Part shown: positions 28,550 through 38,199 of the stretch, piece by piece
How positions within the stretch are numbered: position 1 is the first letter of the stretch
Layout of the letters: each line of letters begins with the position of its first letter
Source: Thiobacillus sp.
GTDB taxonomy: Bacteria; Pseudomonadota; Gammaproteobacteria; Burkholderiales; Thiobacillaceae
Direction: 5' to 3'
Length of the DNA: 64,000 nt
NCBI GenBank assembly: GCA_020057245.1
Contig: JAGVGD010000012.1
Span: 34,216 to 98,215 of the forward strand
The notes under the pieces: model-generated
Databases searched by the model: none
Told to the model about the DNA's origin: nothing
What the model saw: only the letters and a program-made list of their open reading frames with translations
Made by a program: the position numbers and the translations under genes

Positions 28550-30855
28550 ATCCCCGCGTTCTGCTGCTGCGAACGCTTGCCGGCTGGCTTGCGTTCGCAT
28601 GCGCATGTCCCGCCGCTGCGGAGGCGCCGGTCGATCAACCGCTCCTGTTCAACTCGACACCGTTGATGACGGTGATCGTGACCGGGACGCCGGTGGACGA
28701 TGATCCTGTCGGCGGCACCCGTCTGGGGCGTAAGGAACTGGCCCCGCTACGCGCACGCAGCAGCGATAGCACGCAACTGCTGCATGACGTGCCAGGCGTG
28801 AGCGTTTACAGCGCGGGCGCTATTTCAGGTCTTCCGGTTATCCATGGACTGGCGGACGACCGTCTGCGCGTCCAGGTCGACGGGATGGATTTGATGTCGG
28901 CGTGCCCCAATCACATGAATTCGGTGCTCTCCTACATCGACCCGTCGCGGGTCGCCGCTATCGAGGTGTTTGCGGGCATCGCGCCCGTGAGCGTGGGGGG
29001 CGACAGCATCGGCGGGGCGATCCAGATGAAATCCGCGCCGCTGAAATTCGCCCGGGCCGACGAAGGCCTGCGTGTCGAAGGCCAGGCAGGCGCGTTCTAT
29101 CGCAGCAATGGCAATGCCCTTGGCTATCAATTCGGGGTCGCGCTCGCAGGCGAGCAAGTGGCGGCTTCCTATTCCGAATCGAACTCGCAATCAGACAATT
29201 ACGAGGCAGCGGGGAATTTCAAACTGCCCGGCTTGTGGCAGAACTTCGGCGAGGTCCCCGTGGCGCCGGAGGAGGTGGGTTCCAGCGCATACAAGGGGGC
29301 GCAGAATCGGGCGCTCGACCTGGCGTTCAGCCAGTCGAACCATCTGGTCGAGCTTGGGGTGAGCGAGCAGAAGCTCGACTACGAGGGGTTTCCCAACCAG
29401 CGCATGGATATGGTTTCCAGCGCGCCCGATCCGGCCGACCCAACCGTGCCCGGCAACTACCTTATCGACAAGAACGAGCCCGCCAACGTGAACCGTCTGG
29501 TCAATCTTCGCTACACCGGACAATACGACTGGGGCCAGCTGGAAGCGCAGGTTTTCAGGCAGAGCTTGCAGCATCACATGGACATGCTGCCGGACCGGTT
29601 CAACGGCATGCTGATGCCGATGGATACGGAATCCACGACACTGGGCGGGCAGGTCAAGGGCAGCATCGAATTGTCCGAAACCGATACGCTGCGGGTCGGC
29701 GGCGATTTCCAGAAGTACCGATTGGACGACTGGTGGCCACCCATTGGAGGACCCTTCCCGGGTTCGATGTGCTGCCAGGACTTTTGGAACATCAACGATG
29801 GCGAGCGGGACCGCCTCGGCCTGTTTGCCGAATGGGAGGCGCGCTGGAATCCGGAATGGTTGACACTGGCGGGCATCCGCAGCGACACCGTGGAGGCGAA
29901 CACCGGGCCGGTTCAGGGATACAGCAGCGGGAGCTACCAGGGCGACGCGAACCGCTTCAACGCGCTCGATCATCAACGGGTCTATCACAACTGGGACTGG
30001 ACGCTGCTGACACGTTACACCCCGAGCCAGACGCAGACCTACGAGGCCGGTCTCGCACGAAAAACCCGTGCGCCGAATCTGTATGAGCTCTATCCGTGGT
30101 CGACCTTCGCCATGGCGGCGTTGATGAACAATTTTGTTGGCGACGGCAACGGCTACATTGGCAATCTCGATCTGAAACCCGAAGTCGCCCACACGATCAG
30201 CGCAACCGCCGACTGGCACGATGCCGAGGAGACAGAATGGAGCTTCAAGGCAACGGGCTATGCGACCTGGGTCGAGGATTTCATCAATGCAAAACGCTGT
30301 GGCCCGCCCGTGTGCAATACCAATGCCTATCTGACGACGACCAATGCCTACGTGCTGCTGCAATACGACAATCAATCGGCGCGGCTGTACGGTTTCGACC
30401 TGTCAGGCCATCTCCGCCTCGGGAGGAGCGAGGCGCTTGGCAGCTTTACCGCAATCGGCCTCGTGAACTACGTGCGAGGCGAGAGCCGCAGCACCGGCGA
30501 CAACCTGTATCACATGATGCCGCTCAATGCGAAGCTGGGGCTGGAGCAGCGCCTCGGGCGCTGGACCAATGCCGCGGAAGTGCAGGGCGTGGCTGCCAAG
30601 ACGCGTATCTCCCAGGTAAGGAACGAAGTGACGACGCCGGGGTATGCGCTGTTCAATCTGCGCAGCAGTTACGAGTGGAAGCACGTGCGTCTCGACGTCG
30701 ATGTCGAAAACGTTTTCGACACGCTCTATCTACTGCCGCTTGGCGGCGCCTATCTCGGCCAGGGCAATTCGATGACGACCGGCGGCGTGCCCTGGGGCAT
30801 GAGTCTTCCGGGCCGGGCGCGCTCCCTCAACGTTGCGCTGAACATGCGTTTTTGA
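28546..30855 (+). CDS. TonB-dependent outer-membrane receptor, OprC/NosA-like (copper)
   Basis: This is probably a TonB-gated outer-membrane transporter for copper. The track start at 28387 lies inside the previous gene; TTG 28546 (overlapping its stop) gives 769 residues with signal peptide 'MNPRVLLLRTLAGWLAFACA'. A TonB-box-like 'MTVIVTG' is near residue 41, then the plug ('SDSTQLLHDVPGVSVYSAG') and a 22-strand-type barrel ending 'RSLNVALNMRF' with terminal Phe. Cys120 and Met124 in 'CPNHMNSVLSYIDPSRV' and His343-x-Met345 in 'QHHMDMLPDRF' match the Cys-xxx-Met and His-x-Met copper ligands known for Pseudomonas OprC. The substrate is inferred from these ligands. Confidence 0.87.
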   Translation: MNPRVLLLRTLAGWLAFACACPAAAEAPVDQPLLFNSTPLMTVIVTGTPVDDDPVGGTRLGRKELAPLRARSSDSTQLLHDVPGVSVYSAGAISGLPVIHGLADDRLRVQVDGMDLMSACPNHMNSVLSYIDPSRVAAIEVFAGIAPVSVGGDSIGGAIQMKSAPLKFARADEGLRVEGQAGAFYRSNGNALGYQFGVALAGEQVAASYSESNSQSDNYEAAGNFKLPGLWQNFGEVPVAPEEVGSSAYKGAQNRALDLAFSQSNHLVELGVSEQKLDYEGFPNQRMDMVSSAPDPADPTVPGNYLIDKNEPANVNRLVNLRYTGQYDWGQLEAQVFRQSLQHHMDMLPDRFNGMLMPMDTESTTLGGQVKGSIELSETDTLRVGGDFQKYRLDDWWPPIGGPFPGSMCCQDFWNINDGERDRLGLFAEWEARWNPEWLTLAGIRSDTVEANTGPVQGYSSGSYQGDANRFNALDHQRVYHNWDWTLLTRYTPSQTQTYEAGLARKTRAPNLYELYPWSTFAMAALMNNFVGDGNGYIGNLDLKPEVAHTISATADWHDAEETEWSFKATGYATWVEDFINAKRCGPPVCNTNAYLTTTNAYVLLQYDNQSARLYGFDLSGHLRLGRSEALGSFTAIGLVNYVRGESRSTGDNLYHMMPLNAKLGLEQRLGRWTNAAEVQGVAAKTRISQVRNEVTTPGYALFNLRSSYEWKHVRLDVDVENVFDTLYLLPLGGAYLGQGNSMTTGGVPWGMSLPGRARSLNVALNMRF

Positions 30856-30862
30856 ACGCGGC

Positions 30863-31822
30863 TCAAACCGGCGTCTGCTCGAATTCCGCGACGACCTGCC
30901 GCAGCCGGCTGGCTTCCTGCTCGGGCCGCATCAGCGCGCGGCGCGTGCGGGCGTGCAGCAACAGCTCGGCATAAAAATCGGGATCGCGCTCGGCCATCGA
31001 GAGCAACCCGGCCAGTTGCCGCTCGTCGCCCACCGGGAAGTAACCGGGATAGTCTTCGCCCAGCATGCCGATGTTGCCGGGCATGTGCGAGGCCAGCACC
31101 GGCACGTCGGCCGCCAGCGCTTCGCAGATGACATTGGCGCCGCCTTCCATGACCGAGCTGATGACCATCAGTCGCGCGCGCGCCAGCCGGTTCAGCACCG
31201 TTTTGTGCGGCACATCGCCTGCCCAGTGCCAGCGTGGCAGCTTGCCTTGCGCCAGTTCGGCGGTGGCGGCCATGTCCTCGCTCAGGGCGCCGCCCAGGTG
31301 CGTCACCTGGATATGCGAGGCCTCGGGCAGATAGGCGGTCGCCAGCGCTGCGCGGAACGGATCTTTTTCTGCGCGCAGGTGGCCGATGACCAGGACCTCG
31401 AAGACTTTGGCGCGCGCGGATTTGCGTGTGGTGTCGGGCGAGGACTGGTAAATTACCCGTGTCCTGGCGGCCAGATCGTCGGCGAGTTCGTCAGCGCCGC
31501 ATTCCTGCAGCACGATGATCCGGTGTGCGAATTCCAGCGCCTGCTGGGCATTGACGTCTTCATGGATGTCGCGATACAGGTCTGTGCCGGTCAACGCCAG
31601 CAGCAGCGGCCGGCTGGGAAAGCGCTCGGCGAAGGCGCGGATCGAAGCAAAGCTGCGTCGTGCATGCAGCGCCAGCATCAGGTCGGCTGGACGGCCGTCC
31701 CATTCAGTCTGTACCCGAACCGTGTGCCCCGCCTCGCGCAAGAAGCGCGCCCAGCGTGCGGCCGTGTGCCAGTTGCCGTTGCGATGAGCCGCGCCATACG
31801 GGGTGATGAGTGCAATGCGCAT
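30863..31822 (-). CDS. Glycosyltransferase of the TIGR04348/SenB type
   Basis: The 319-residue protein is a GT-B fold glycosyltransferase. It begins 'MRIALITPYGAAHRNGNWHT' and has the strongly family-specific run 'LMLALHARRSFASI', 'PLLLALTGTDLYRDI' and 'RVIYQSSP', with a C-terminal nucleotide-sugar site 'SSVMEGGANVICEALAADVP'. From memory this matches the TIGR04348 family, whose characterised member SenB makes a selenosugar in selenoneine biosynthesis. No senA (EgtB-like) or senC (SelD-like) gene is adjacent, so the pathway assignment is tentative and a different sugar acceptor is possible. It converges on the copper receptor with a 7-bp gap and diverges from the TrmH gene. Confidence 0.75.
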   Translation of the reverse strand: MRIALITPYGAAHRNGNWHTAARWARFLREAGHTVRVQTEWDGRPADLMLALHARRSFASIRAFAERFPSRPLLLALTGTDLYRDIHEDVNAQQALEFAHRIIVLQECGADELADDLAARTRVIYQSSPDTTRKSARAKVFEVLVIGHLRAEKDPFRAALATAYLPEASHIQVTHLGGALSEDMAATAELAQGKLPRWHWAGDVPHKTVLNRLARARLMVISSVMEGGANVICEALAADVPVLASHMPGNIGMLGEDYPGYFPVGDERQLAGLLSMAERDPDFYAELLLHARTRRALMRPEQEASRLRQVVAEFEQTPV

Positions 31823-31869
31823 AGGCGCGAGTTTACGCCGGGCGAGGCGATTCGCGGATAATTGGGCCG

Positions 31870-32649
31870 ATGACAGAAACCGCCATTTCTTCGCACGACA
31901 ACCCGATTTTCAAGCGGCTGAAGAAGCTCGCTGAGTCCGCGCGCGCGCGGCGCGAGGCAAGAATGACCCTGCTCGACGGCGAGCATCTGCTGGCGGCGTA
32001 TCTCGACGCCGGCGGCCAGCCGCATACCCTGGTGCGTGCGGCTTCGTTCGATGCCGTTTCTTTTGAAGCGTTGGCTGCGCGTTGTCTGCAGGCCAAGCGC
32101 ATCGTGCTGCCCGACGCGCTGTTCGCCGCGCTCTCTCCGGTTGCCACGCCGACCGGCATGCTGGTCGAGGCCGCCTGGCTTGCGCCGCCTGCGATCGACG
32201 TCACGCCGCTCGTCATCGTGCTGGAAGACATCCAGGATCCTGGCAACATCGGTTCCATGCTGCGTACCGGTGCGGCGGCCGGGGTGACGCTTGCCGTGCT
32301 GTCGAAAGGCTGCCACGACCCATGGTCACCCAAGGCGCTGCGCGGCGGGCAGGGCGCGCAGTTCGTGCTGCCGCTGATCAGCGGGGTCGATATCGTGGAA
32401 TGGCTGGCAGGTTTTGAAGGGGAAAGCCTCGCCCTTGCCCTGGCTGAAGACAACAGCCTGTATGCGCGCAAGCTCGCCGGATCGCTGGCGTTGATTGTGG
32501 GCAACGAAGGTGCGGGATTGTCGCAAGCGGTGTGCGAAGCCGCGAGCGCGACCATCCGCATCCCGATGCCCGGCAGGATTGAATCCCTGAATGCAGCTGC
32601 GGCACTGGCCGTGGCGGTGTTCGAAGCAGCCCGCCAGCGAGCGGTTTGA
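31870..32649 (+). CDS. TrmH/SpoU-family RNA 2'-O-methyltransferase
   Basis: The 259-residue protein has an N-terminal substrate-binding domain ('NPIFKRLKKLAESARARRE', 'LLDGEHLLAAYLDAG') and the SPOUT catalytic domain: motif 1 'LEDIQDPGNIGSMLRTGAA', motif 2 'LIVGNEGAGLSQAV' and motif 3 'IPMPGRIESLNAAAALAVA'. This is an rRNA or tRNA 2'-O-ribose methyltransferase. It is more like the generic RlmB/TsnR-like group than RlmB itself, which is at 23675, so the target nucleotide is unknown. Acidic residues replace the usual neutral ones around 'VLEDIQDP', as in many orthologues. Confidence 0.85.
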   Translation: MTETAISSHDNPIFKRLKKLAESARARREARMTLLDGEHLLAAYLDAGGQPHTLVRAASFDAVSFEALAARCLQAKRIVLPDALFAALSPVATPTGMLVEAAWLAPPAIDVTPLVIVLEDIQDPGNIGSMLRTGAAAGVTLAVLSKGCHDPWSPKALRGGQGAQFVLPLISGVDIVEWLAGFEGESLALALAEDNSLYARKLAGSLALIVGNEGAGLSQAVCEAASATIRIPMPGRIESLNAAAALAVAVFEAARQRAV

Positions 32650-32750
32650 TCCGCCGTGACGCAGGTAAATCGGTTGGCTGGAAAACTTGAGTATGCGAGC
32701 GGCACCAGGCAGCTCGCTGGGCGGAGGGGGACTACTTCAGAAGCGGAGAG

Positions 32751-34772
32751 TCAAGCGGGGACGGCGAGCGCCTGCGACCAGTCGCGCTCAAGCAACGGGA
32801 TAATCTCCTCGGCAGGAACGGGGCGGCTGATGAAATACCCCTGCACGTTCTGACAACCGAGCTCACGCAAGGTTTCGAGTTGCTCCCGCGTTTCCACGCC
32901 TTCGGCGATGATGCCCAGCCCCAGCCCTTTGCAGAGGGCAAGAATCGAGTTGAAGATGGCAGCGTTGACCGGCGCGTACTGAATGTCCTTGACGAAGTAA
33001 CGGTCGACTTTCAGAACGTCGAGCGGGAAACGCTTTAAATGGGCCAGTGACGAGAAACCCGTGCCAAAGTCGTCGATGGCAATCGTGATGCCCAATGCTT
33101 TCAATTCATGGGTCCGGTTGATAGCCGCTTCCATGTCCTCCATGAAAATCCCCTCGGTCAGTTCGAGTTGCAGCGCACGCGCTGGCAGCCCGGAATGACT
33201 CAATGCGCTTTTGACGGTCTGGACCAGGTCCTCATTCCAAAATTCCTTGCCCGACACGTTGATGGCGACGCGCAGGTCTGGAAACCCGGCGGCATGCCAG
33301 TCGGCTGCCTGGGAGCAGGCGACTTTCATCAATGCGCTACCGACGCTGACGATGACGCCACTTTCCTCGAGTATCTGCAGGAATGCAGCCGGACTGAGCA
33401 ATCCCTTCTCCGGGTGACGCCAGCGGATCAAGGCCTCGAGGGATTGGATCCTTCCGCTCTCCAGGTTGAGTTTTGGCTGGTAGTGGAAGACAAACTCATT
33501 GCGCTCCAGTGCGTAATGCAGGTCGGTTTCCAGTTGCAGCCGTTCTTCCGCCATGGCGTTCATTGCCTTGTCGTAAAGCTGGAACCGGTTGCGGCCGTGT
33601 TGCTTGGCGTGATACATCGCCGTGTCGGCGTGTTTGAGCAGGCTGGTGGATGTTTCCCCGTCATTTGGGTAAACCGTTATCCCGATGCTGCAACTGCAGA
33701 AAACCTCGCGGCCGGCGAGGCGGTAGGGCTGGGTGATAACGTCCAGCATCTTTTCCGCTACCCGGATGATGTGACTGATCTCGGCTGTGTCGCTGATGAT
33801 GACGACGAACTCGTCCCCCCCCAGGCGTGCCACGGTATCTTCGGCGCGCGCGACCTGGCGGAGGCGTTCGGCTACTTCGCGGATCAGCATGTCGCCGCTG
33901 GTATGCCCAAGCGTGTCGTTGATGAGCTTGAACCGGTCAAGGTCGATGAACATGAGGCCCACCAGGGTTTTGCGGCGCTGCGCACGCACGATGGCTTGCT
34001 CCAGTCGATCCAGGAACAATCTGCGGTTGGGCAGATTGGTCAGGACGTCCTGGGTGGCGAGCAGTTCGCGTTCGCGGCTGATGCGGCTGGTGAAGTAAAA
34101 CACGACGGCAGCGACGAAAAGCCCTACCAGCAAGGCGGCGCCGGATAACGAGTACATCCATAAACGCGCCGCTTCATGGGCCTTGCGCGCCTCGCTGCTG
34201 GCGGCCAGGGCAACCTGCTGGGTCTCGGTGTCCAGTTGCGACAACACCTCCATGACATTGTTTTGCGCCGGAATGACTTTGCTCAAGACGAGGTCTTCCG
34301 CATCCCGGATGGCGCCCCGGCTGATCAGGTCGATGACTTGTTCCTGTATCGGTTGAGCGTATCGAACCAAATGGCCTTGCCGGGCGATCAGGTTCTGTTC
34401 CCGCTGGTTCAGTGGCATGTTCATGAGCGCCTGCCGCGCGGTGACAAACACGGAACCCTTATTGTTGAATTGCATCAACAATTCATCCCGATCAAACGGG
34501 TCTTCGATCTTGGTGAGCATGAACATCACCAGCGTTCGCTCGCGTGCGGCGATGACCATGTCTTTCGTAAGGTTTTGCTTGCGCATGTGAACGTCGACTA
34601 CCGCATTGAGTTTGTCGGTGGTCATGCCCAATTGCCGCAGGCCGAATGTGGTGACCAGAACGATCAGCAACAGTTGCGTGACAAAGCCTGCAAGCAGCGC
34701 CAGTTTCCAGGCTGTGGGGCGCGTGATCCGCCGCTGGGTGGATGTCTGGGTCAGGTCAACATCAGCTTTCAT
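32751..34772 (-). CDS. Membrane-anchored GGDEF-EAL protein (c-di-GMP turnover), 'C'
   Basis: The 673-residue protein has TM1 near residues 24-46 ('LALLAGFVTQLLLIVLVTT'), a four-helix-bundle periplasmic region with 'EDPFDRDELLMQFNNKG', TM2 near 208-230 ('LSGAALLVGLFVAAVVFY'), a GGDEF domain with 'LGGDEFVVI' and inhibitory-site 'RAED' five residues before it, and an EAL domain with 'SLEALIRWRHPEKG', 'ELTEGIFME', 'IDDFGTGFSSLAHL' and 'AEGVET'. All catalytic motifs look intact. Its sensor region is clearly related to that of protein D at 47098 (shared DPFDRD and flanking helices), so the two are paralogues. It stands alone on the minus strand and no signal partner is visible. Confidence 0.92.
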   Translation of the reverse strand: MKADVDLTQTSTQRRITRPTAWKLALLAGFVTQLLLIVLVTTFGLRQLGMTTDKLNAVVDVHMRKQNLTKDMVIAARERTLVMFMLTKIEDPFDRDELLMQFNNKGSVFVTARQALMNMPLNQREQNLIARQGHLVRYAQPIQEQVIDLISRGAIRDAEDLVLSKVIPAQNNVMEVLSQLDTETQQVALAASSEARKAHEAARLWMYSLSGAALLVGLFVAAVVFYFTSRISRERELLATQDVLTNLPNRRLFLDRLEQAIVRAQRRKTLVGLMFIDLDRFKLINDTLGHTSGDMLIREVAERLRQVARAEDTVARLGGDEFVVIISDTAEISHIIRVAEKMLDVITQPYRLAGREVFCSCSIGITVYPNDGETSTSLLKHADTAMYHAKQHGRNRFQLYDKAMNAMAEERLQLETDLHYALERNEFVFHYQPKLNLESGRIQSLEALIRWRHPEKGLLSPAAFLQILEESGVIVSVGSALMKVACSQAADWHAAGFPDLRVAINVSGKEFWNEDLVQTVKSALSHSGLPARALQLELTEGIFMEDMEAAINRTHELKALGITIAIDDFGTGFSSLAHLKRFPLDVLKVDRYFVKDIQYAPVNAAIFNSILALCKGLGLGIIAEGVETREQLETLRELGCQNVQGYFISRPVPAEEIIPLLERDWSQALAVPA

Positions 34773-35004
34773 GGTGGATGTCTAACGGGCAGCGCTCCTG
34801 TGGTAGAAAAGGAATGGACGTGGCTGGATTGCACGTCAGAAAGTCCTGCCCATGGCACGCTGGTAATGCGTATGTACTCAAACAAGTAACGGCATTTACA
34901 CCACGAAATTTAACCGTAATACAAATTGCGGAATTTGCTAAAGGATTGTGGGCAGCAATCGTCTGGACCGCCCTTCTTGAAGGCGCATGGCGCGCGAGGC
35001 CTGG
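34773..35004. other. 232-bp intergenic region upstream of GGDEF-EAL gene C
   Basis: No gene is supported. A markedly AT-rich patch near 34878-34945 stands out from the GC-rich surroundings and probably contains the leftward promoter of the GGDEF-EAL gene. No hexamer pair was convincing enough to call. ppsR ends at the right edge without a visible terminator hairpin. Confidence 0.4.
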
Positions 35005-35814
35005 TTAGGCTTGGGGGTCCATGCTGACGCGGTCTTCGGGCGGATTCCTCAGGCGTGCGGCGATTTCCTCCACCGACATGCGGGTGGTGTCGATGACGCC
35101 AAGCGCATGCTGCTTGAACAGCCGCTCGGCAGCGGCGAGTTCTGCCCGGCATTGTTCCAGGCTGGCATAGCGGCTGTCAGGGTAGCGTGCCTGGCGGATC
35201 GCGGCCAAGCGTTCCGCCGCCAGGGTCAGGGCGCGCACCCGGGGCAGATGGGCCAGCAGGATGTCGGGCAGGCTGGCATGTTCCAGGTCGTCCGGGGTGA
35301 GCGGATAGTTGGCGACGCGCAGGCCGTATTGCAGGGCCAGGTAGAGCGCGGTGGGGGTTTTGCCGACACGTGATACGCCCACCAGGATCAGGTCGGCCTG
35401 ATCAAGTCGCTGCGGCTGCAGGCCATCGTCCAGCGCCAGGCTGAAATTCACTGCGTCCATGCGCGATTCGTAGTTGTTGGCCATGCTGTGGATGCGCCCC
35501 GGGCTGGGGGTGATGGTTTGCCCCAGCGCGATTTCCACAGCGGGAGCGATGCGGTCGAAGAGATCGAACAGCTGGGGACAGCTTGCGCGCAGGATCGCGC
35601 GCAGGGCGGGATCGGTCAGGGTGGAAAACACCAGCGCGTCGGACGTGGCGGCTATGCGCGCAGCGGCGGCATGGGCCTTCTCCGCGCTGTCGACGAAAGG
35701 CAGTGCAATCAGGCTAAACTCGAAATCAGGAAACTGCGACAGCACGCTCTTGGCCACCGCCTCGACGGTGACGCCCGTGTGATCGGATACGCAGTATGCA
35801 ATGCGCTTTTTCAT
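35005..35814 (-). CDS. ppsR: PEP synthase regulatory protein (bifunctional kinase/pyrophosphorylase)
   Basis: PpsR (DUF299) inactivates PEP synthase by ADP-dependent phosphorylation of a Thr next to the catalytic His and reactivates it by phosphorolysis. The 269-residue protein starts '[19 protein letters not shown]' and has the P-loop '[15 protein letters not shown]' near residue 143, preceded by '[15 protein letters not shown]', typical of the family. It is divergent from ppsA with only 10 bp between the two start codons. Regulator and target thus form one locus. Each gene's promoter must lie inside or beyond the other gene's 5' end. Confidence 0.95.
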   Translation of the reverse strand: MKKRIAYCVSDHTGVTVEAVAKSVLSQFPDFEFSLIALPFVDSAEKAHAAAARIAATSDALVFSTLTDPALRAILRASCPQLFDLFDRIAPAVEIALGQTITPSPGRIHSMANNYESRMDAVNFSLALDDGLQPQRLDQADLILVGVSRVGKTPTALYLALQYGLRVANYPLTPDDLEHASLPDILLAHLPRVRALTLAAERLAAIRQARYPDSRYASLEQCRAELAAAERLFKQHALGVIDTTRMSVEEIAARLRNPPEDRVSMDPQA

Positions 35815-35824
35815 GGAGTGGATT

Positions 35825-38170
35825 ATGCAGGCCTCGAATCACTATATCGTTCCACTGGATGCGCTGTCGATGGCTGATGTGCCGCGCGTGGGCGGCAAGA
35901 ACGCGTCGCTGGGCGAAATGATCCGCAACCTGTCCGGCGCAGGGGTCAAGGTACCGGGCGGCTTCGCCACTACGTCGCAGGCGTTCTGGGATTTTCTCGA
36001 CCACAACGATTTGCGCGCACGCATCCATGCGCGACTGTCGGCATTGAACGTGGCGGACGTGACGGCGCTGGCCCAGGCGGGCCAGGAGATTCGTACCTGG
36101 GTGGAAGCGGCCGCCTTGCCCGCTGATCTGGAGCAGGGCTTGCGCGACGCCTACCGTGCCTTGGGCGCGAACGTGTCGGTGGCGGTGCGCTCGTCCGCCA
36201 CCGCGGAAGACCTGCCCGACGCTTCGTTTGCCGGCCAGCAGGAAACCTATCTGCATGTGCAGGGCGAGGCCGACTTGCTGCTTTATGTGAAGAAGGTGTT
36301 CGCTTCGCTCTACAACGACCGTGCCATTGCCTATCGCGTGCATCACGGCTTTGCCCATGCCGAGGTGGCGCTGTCGGCCGGGGTGCAGCGCATGGTGCGT
36401 TCCGACATCGCGTGTTCGGGTGTGCTGTTCACCCTGGATACCGAATCGGGTTTTCGCGACGTGGTGTTCATCACGGCGGCATACGGCCTGGGCGAAACCG
36501 TGGTGCAAGGATCGGTCAACCCGGACGAGTTCTATGTACACAAACCCAAACTCGCCGCGGGCTTTCCCGCCGTGGTGCGGCGCGAGCTGGGCGGGAAGGC
36601 CACCCGCATGGTGTGGCGCGCTGGGGAAACCGTCATCGAGGACACGCCGCTCGAACTGCGCAGGCATTTTTCGCTGACGGATGGCGAAGTGCTGGAACTG
36701 GCGCGCCAGGCGATGGCGATCGAAACCCACTACGGCCGTCCGATGGACGTCGAGTGGGCGAAGGATGGCGAGACCGGTGAGCTGTTCATCGTGCAGGCGC
36801 GGCCGGAAACGGTGAAGGCGCGCGCCAGCGGTGGGGGCGAACGCTACGTGCTGGAAGCCACGGGCGAAGTGCGCATCACCGGGCGCGCCATCGGCCAGAA
36901 AATCGGCGCCGGCGAAGTGCGGCTGATCGCCAGCCCGGCGGAAATGAACCGGGTGCAGCCGGGCGACATCCTGGTCACCGACATGACCGACCCCGACTGG
37001 GAGCCGGTGATGAAGCGCGCGGCGGCGATCGTCACCAACCGCGGCGGGCGCACCTGTCATGCAGCCATCGTCGCGCGCGAGCTGGGCATCCCGGCCGTGG
37101 TGGGCACCGGCGAGGCGACCCGGGTGCTCAAGGAGGGCGAGACGGTGACGGTGTCGTGCGCCGAGGGCGACACCGGCACGGTATACGCCGGCAAGCTGGC
37201 GTACACGGTGGAGACGCTGGCGAGCGAGCGGCTGCCGGAACCTCCGGTGAAACTGATGATGAACGTCGGTAATCCCGAGCGTGCTTTCGAGTTTGCGCAG
37301 ATACCCAATCACGGTGTCGGCCTCGCGCGGCTGGAATTCATCATCGCGCGCATGATCGGCATCCATCCGCTGGCGCTGCTGGACTATGCCAGCCAGACGC
37401 CCGGAGTGCGCGACGAAATCGATCTGCGCATCGCCGGCTATGCCGATCCGGTGTCGTTCTATGTGGACAAGCTGGCCGAGGGCATTGCCACGCTGGCGGC
37501 GGCGTTCTGGCCGCAGCCGGTAATCGTGCGGCTGTCGGATTTCAAGTCCAACGAATATGCCAACCTGGTGGGCGGCGAGCGCTACGAACCGAAGGAGGAA
37601 AACCCCATGCTCGGCCTGCGCGGCGCAGCGCGATATGTGTCGGTGCTGTTTCGCCCGGCGTTCGTGCTGGAGTGCCGCGCGCTGAAGCAGGTGCGCGAGA
37701 CCATGGGATTCGACAACGTCGAAGTCATGATTCCCTTCGTGCGCACGCTGGAGGAATGCGCGGCCGTGGTCGAGTTGCTGGCGGCCAACGGCCTCAAGCG
37801 CGGCGAAAACGGCCTGCGCCTGATCATGATGTGCGAGATCCCCTCCAACGTGTTGCTGGCCGATGACTTCCTGCAGTACGTCGACGGTTTCTCTATCGGC
37901 AGCAACGATCTGACGCAGTTGACTTTGGGCATCGACCGCGATTCCGGTCTGGTGGCAGCAGGCTTCGACGAACGCAACCCGGCGGTGAAAAAACTGCTGG
38001 CTGAAGCGATCGCCGCCTGCAGGCGGCATGGCAAATACATCGGCATTTGCGGCCAGGGGCCGAGCGATCACCCCGATCTGGCCGACTGGCTGGTGGCCCA
38101 GGGAATCGGTTCGCTCTCGCTCAATCCGGATACCGTGGTGGCAACCTGGCAACGCCTCGCGCAGGCGTGA
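35825..38170 (+). CDS. ppsA: Phosphoenolpyruvate synthase
   Basis: PpsA converts pyruvate and ATP to PEP, AMP and phosphate for gluconeogenesis. ATGs occur in frame at 35801, 35813 and 35825; I chose 35825 because GGAG lies 5-6 bp before it and the protein then starts '[14 protein letters not shown]'. The 781-residue product has the ATP-binding domain ('[17 protein letters not shown]', '[20 protein letters not shown]'), the swivelling His domain with '[20 protein letters not shown]' (catalytic His, with the neighbouring Thr that PpsR would modify), and a PEP/pyruvate TIM barrel ending '[13 protein letters not shown]'. Length matches the E. coli enzyme. Confidence 0.97.
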   Translation: MQASNHYIVPLDALSMADVPRVGGKNASLGEMIRNLSGAGVKVPGGFATTSQAFWDFLDHNDLRARIHARLSALNVADVTALAQAGQEIRTWVEAAALPADLEQGLRDAYRALGANVSVAVRSSATAEDLPDASFAGQQETYLHVQGEADLLLYVKKVFASLYNDRAIAYRVHHGFAHAEVALSAGVQRMVRSDIACSGVLFTLDTESGFRDVVFITAAYGLGETVVQGSVNPDEFYVHKPKLAAGFPAVVRRELGGKATRMVWRAGETVIEDTPLELRRHFSLTDGEVLELARQAMAIETHYGRPMDVEWAKDGETGELFIVQARPETVKARASGGGERYVLEATGEVRITGRAIGQKIGAGEVRLIASPAEMNRVQPGDILVTDMTDPDWEPVMKRAAAIVTNRGGRTCHAAIVARELGIPAVVGTGEATRVLKEGETVTVSCAEGDTGTVYAGKLAYTVETLASERLPEPPVKLMMNVGNPERAFEFAQIPNHGVGLARLEFIIARMIGIHPLALLDYASQTPGVRDEIDLRIAGYADPVSFYVDKLAEGIATLAAAFWPQPVIVRLSDFKSNEYANLVGGERYEPKEENPMLGLRGAARYVSVLFRPAFVLECRALKQVRETMGFDNVEVMIPFVRTLEECAAVVELLAANGLKRGENGLRLIMMCEIPSNVLLADDFLQYVDGFSIGSNDLTQLTLGIDRDSGLVAAGFDERNPAVKKLLAEAIAACRRHGKYIGICGQGPSDHPDLADWLVAQGIGSLSLNPDTVVATWQRLAQA

Positions 38171-38199
38171 TATTTTGTCGGTCTTATCAGGGAGATGAC

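Noticed and set aside
34742-35008. 88-residue ORF between GGDEF-EAL gene C and ppsR
   Set aside because: Starts inside gene C on the other strand and ends at the ppsR stop region; no motif and no good start context.
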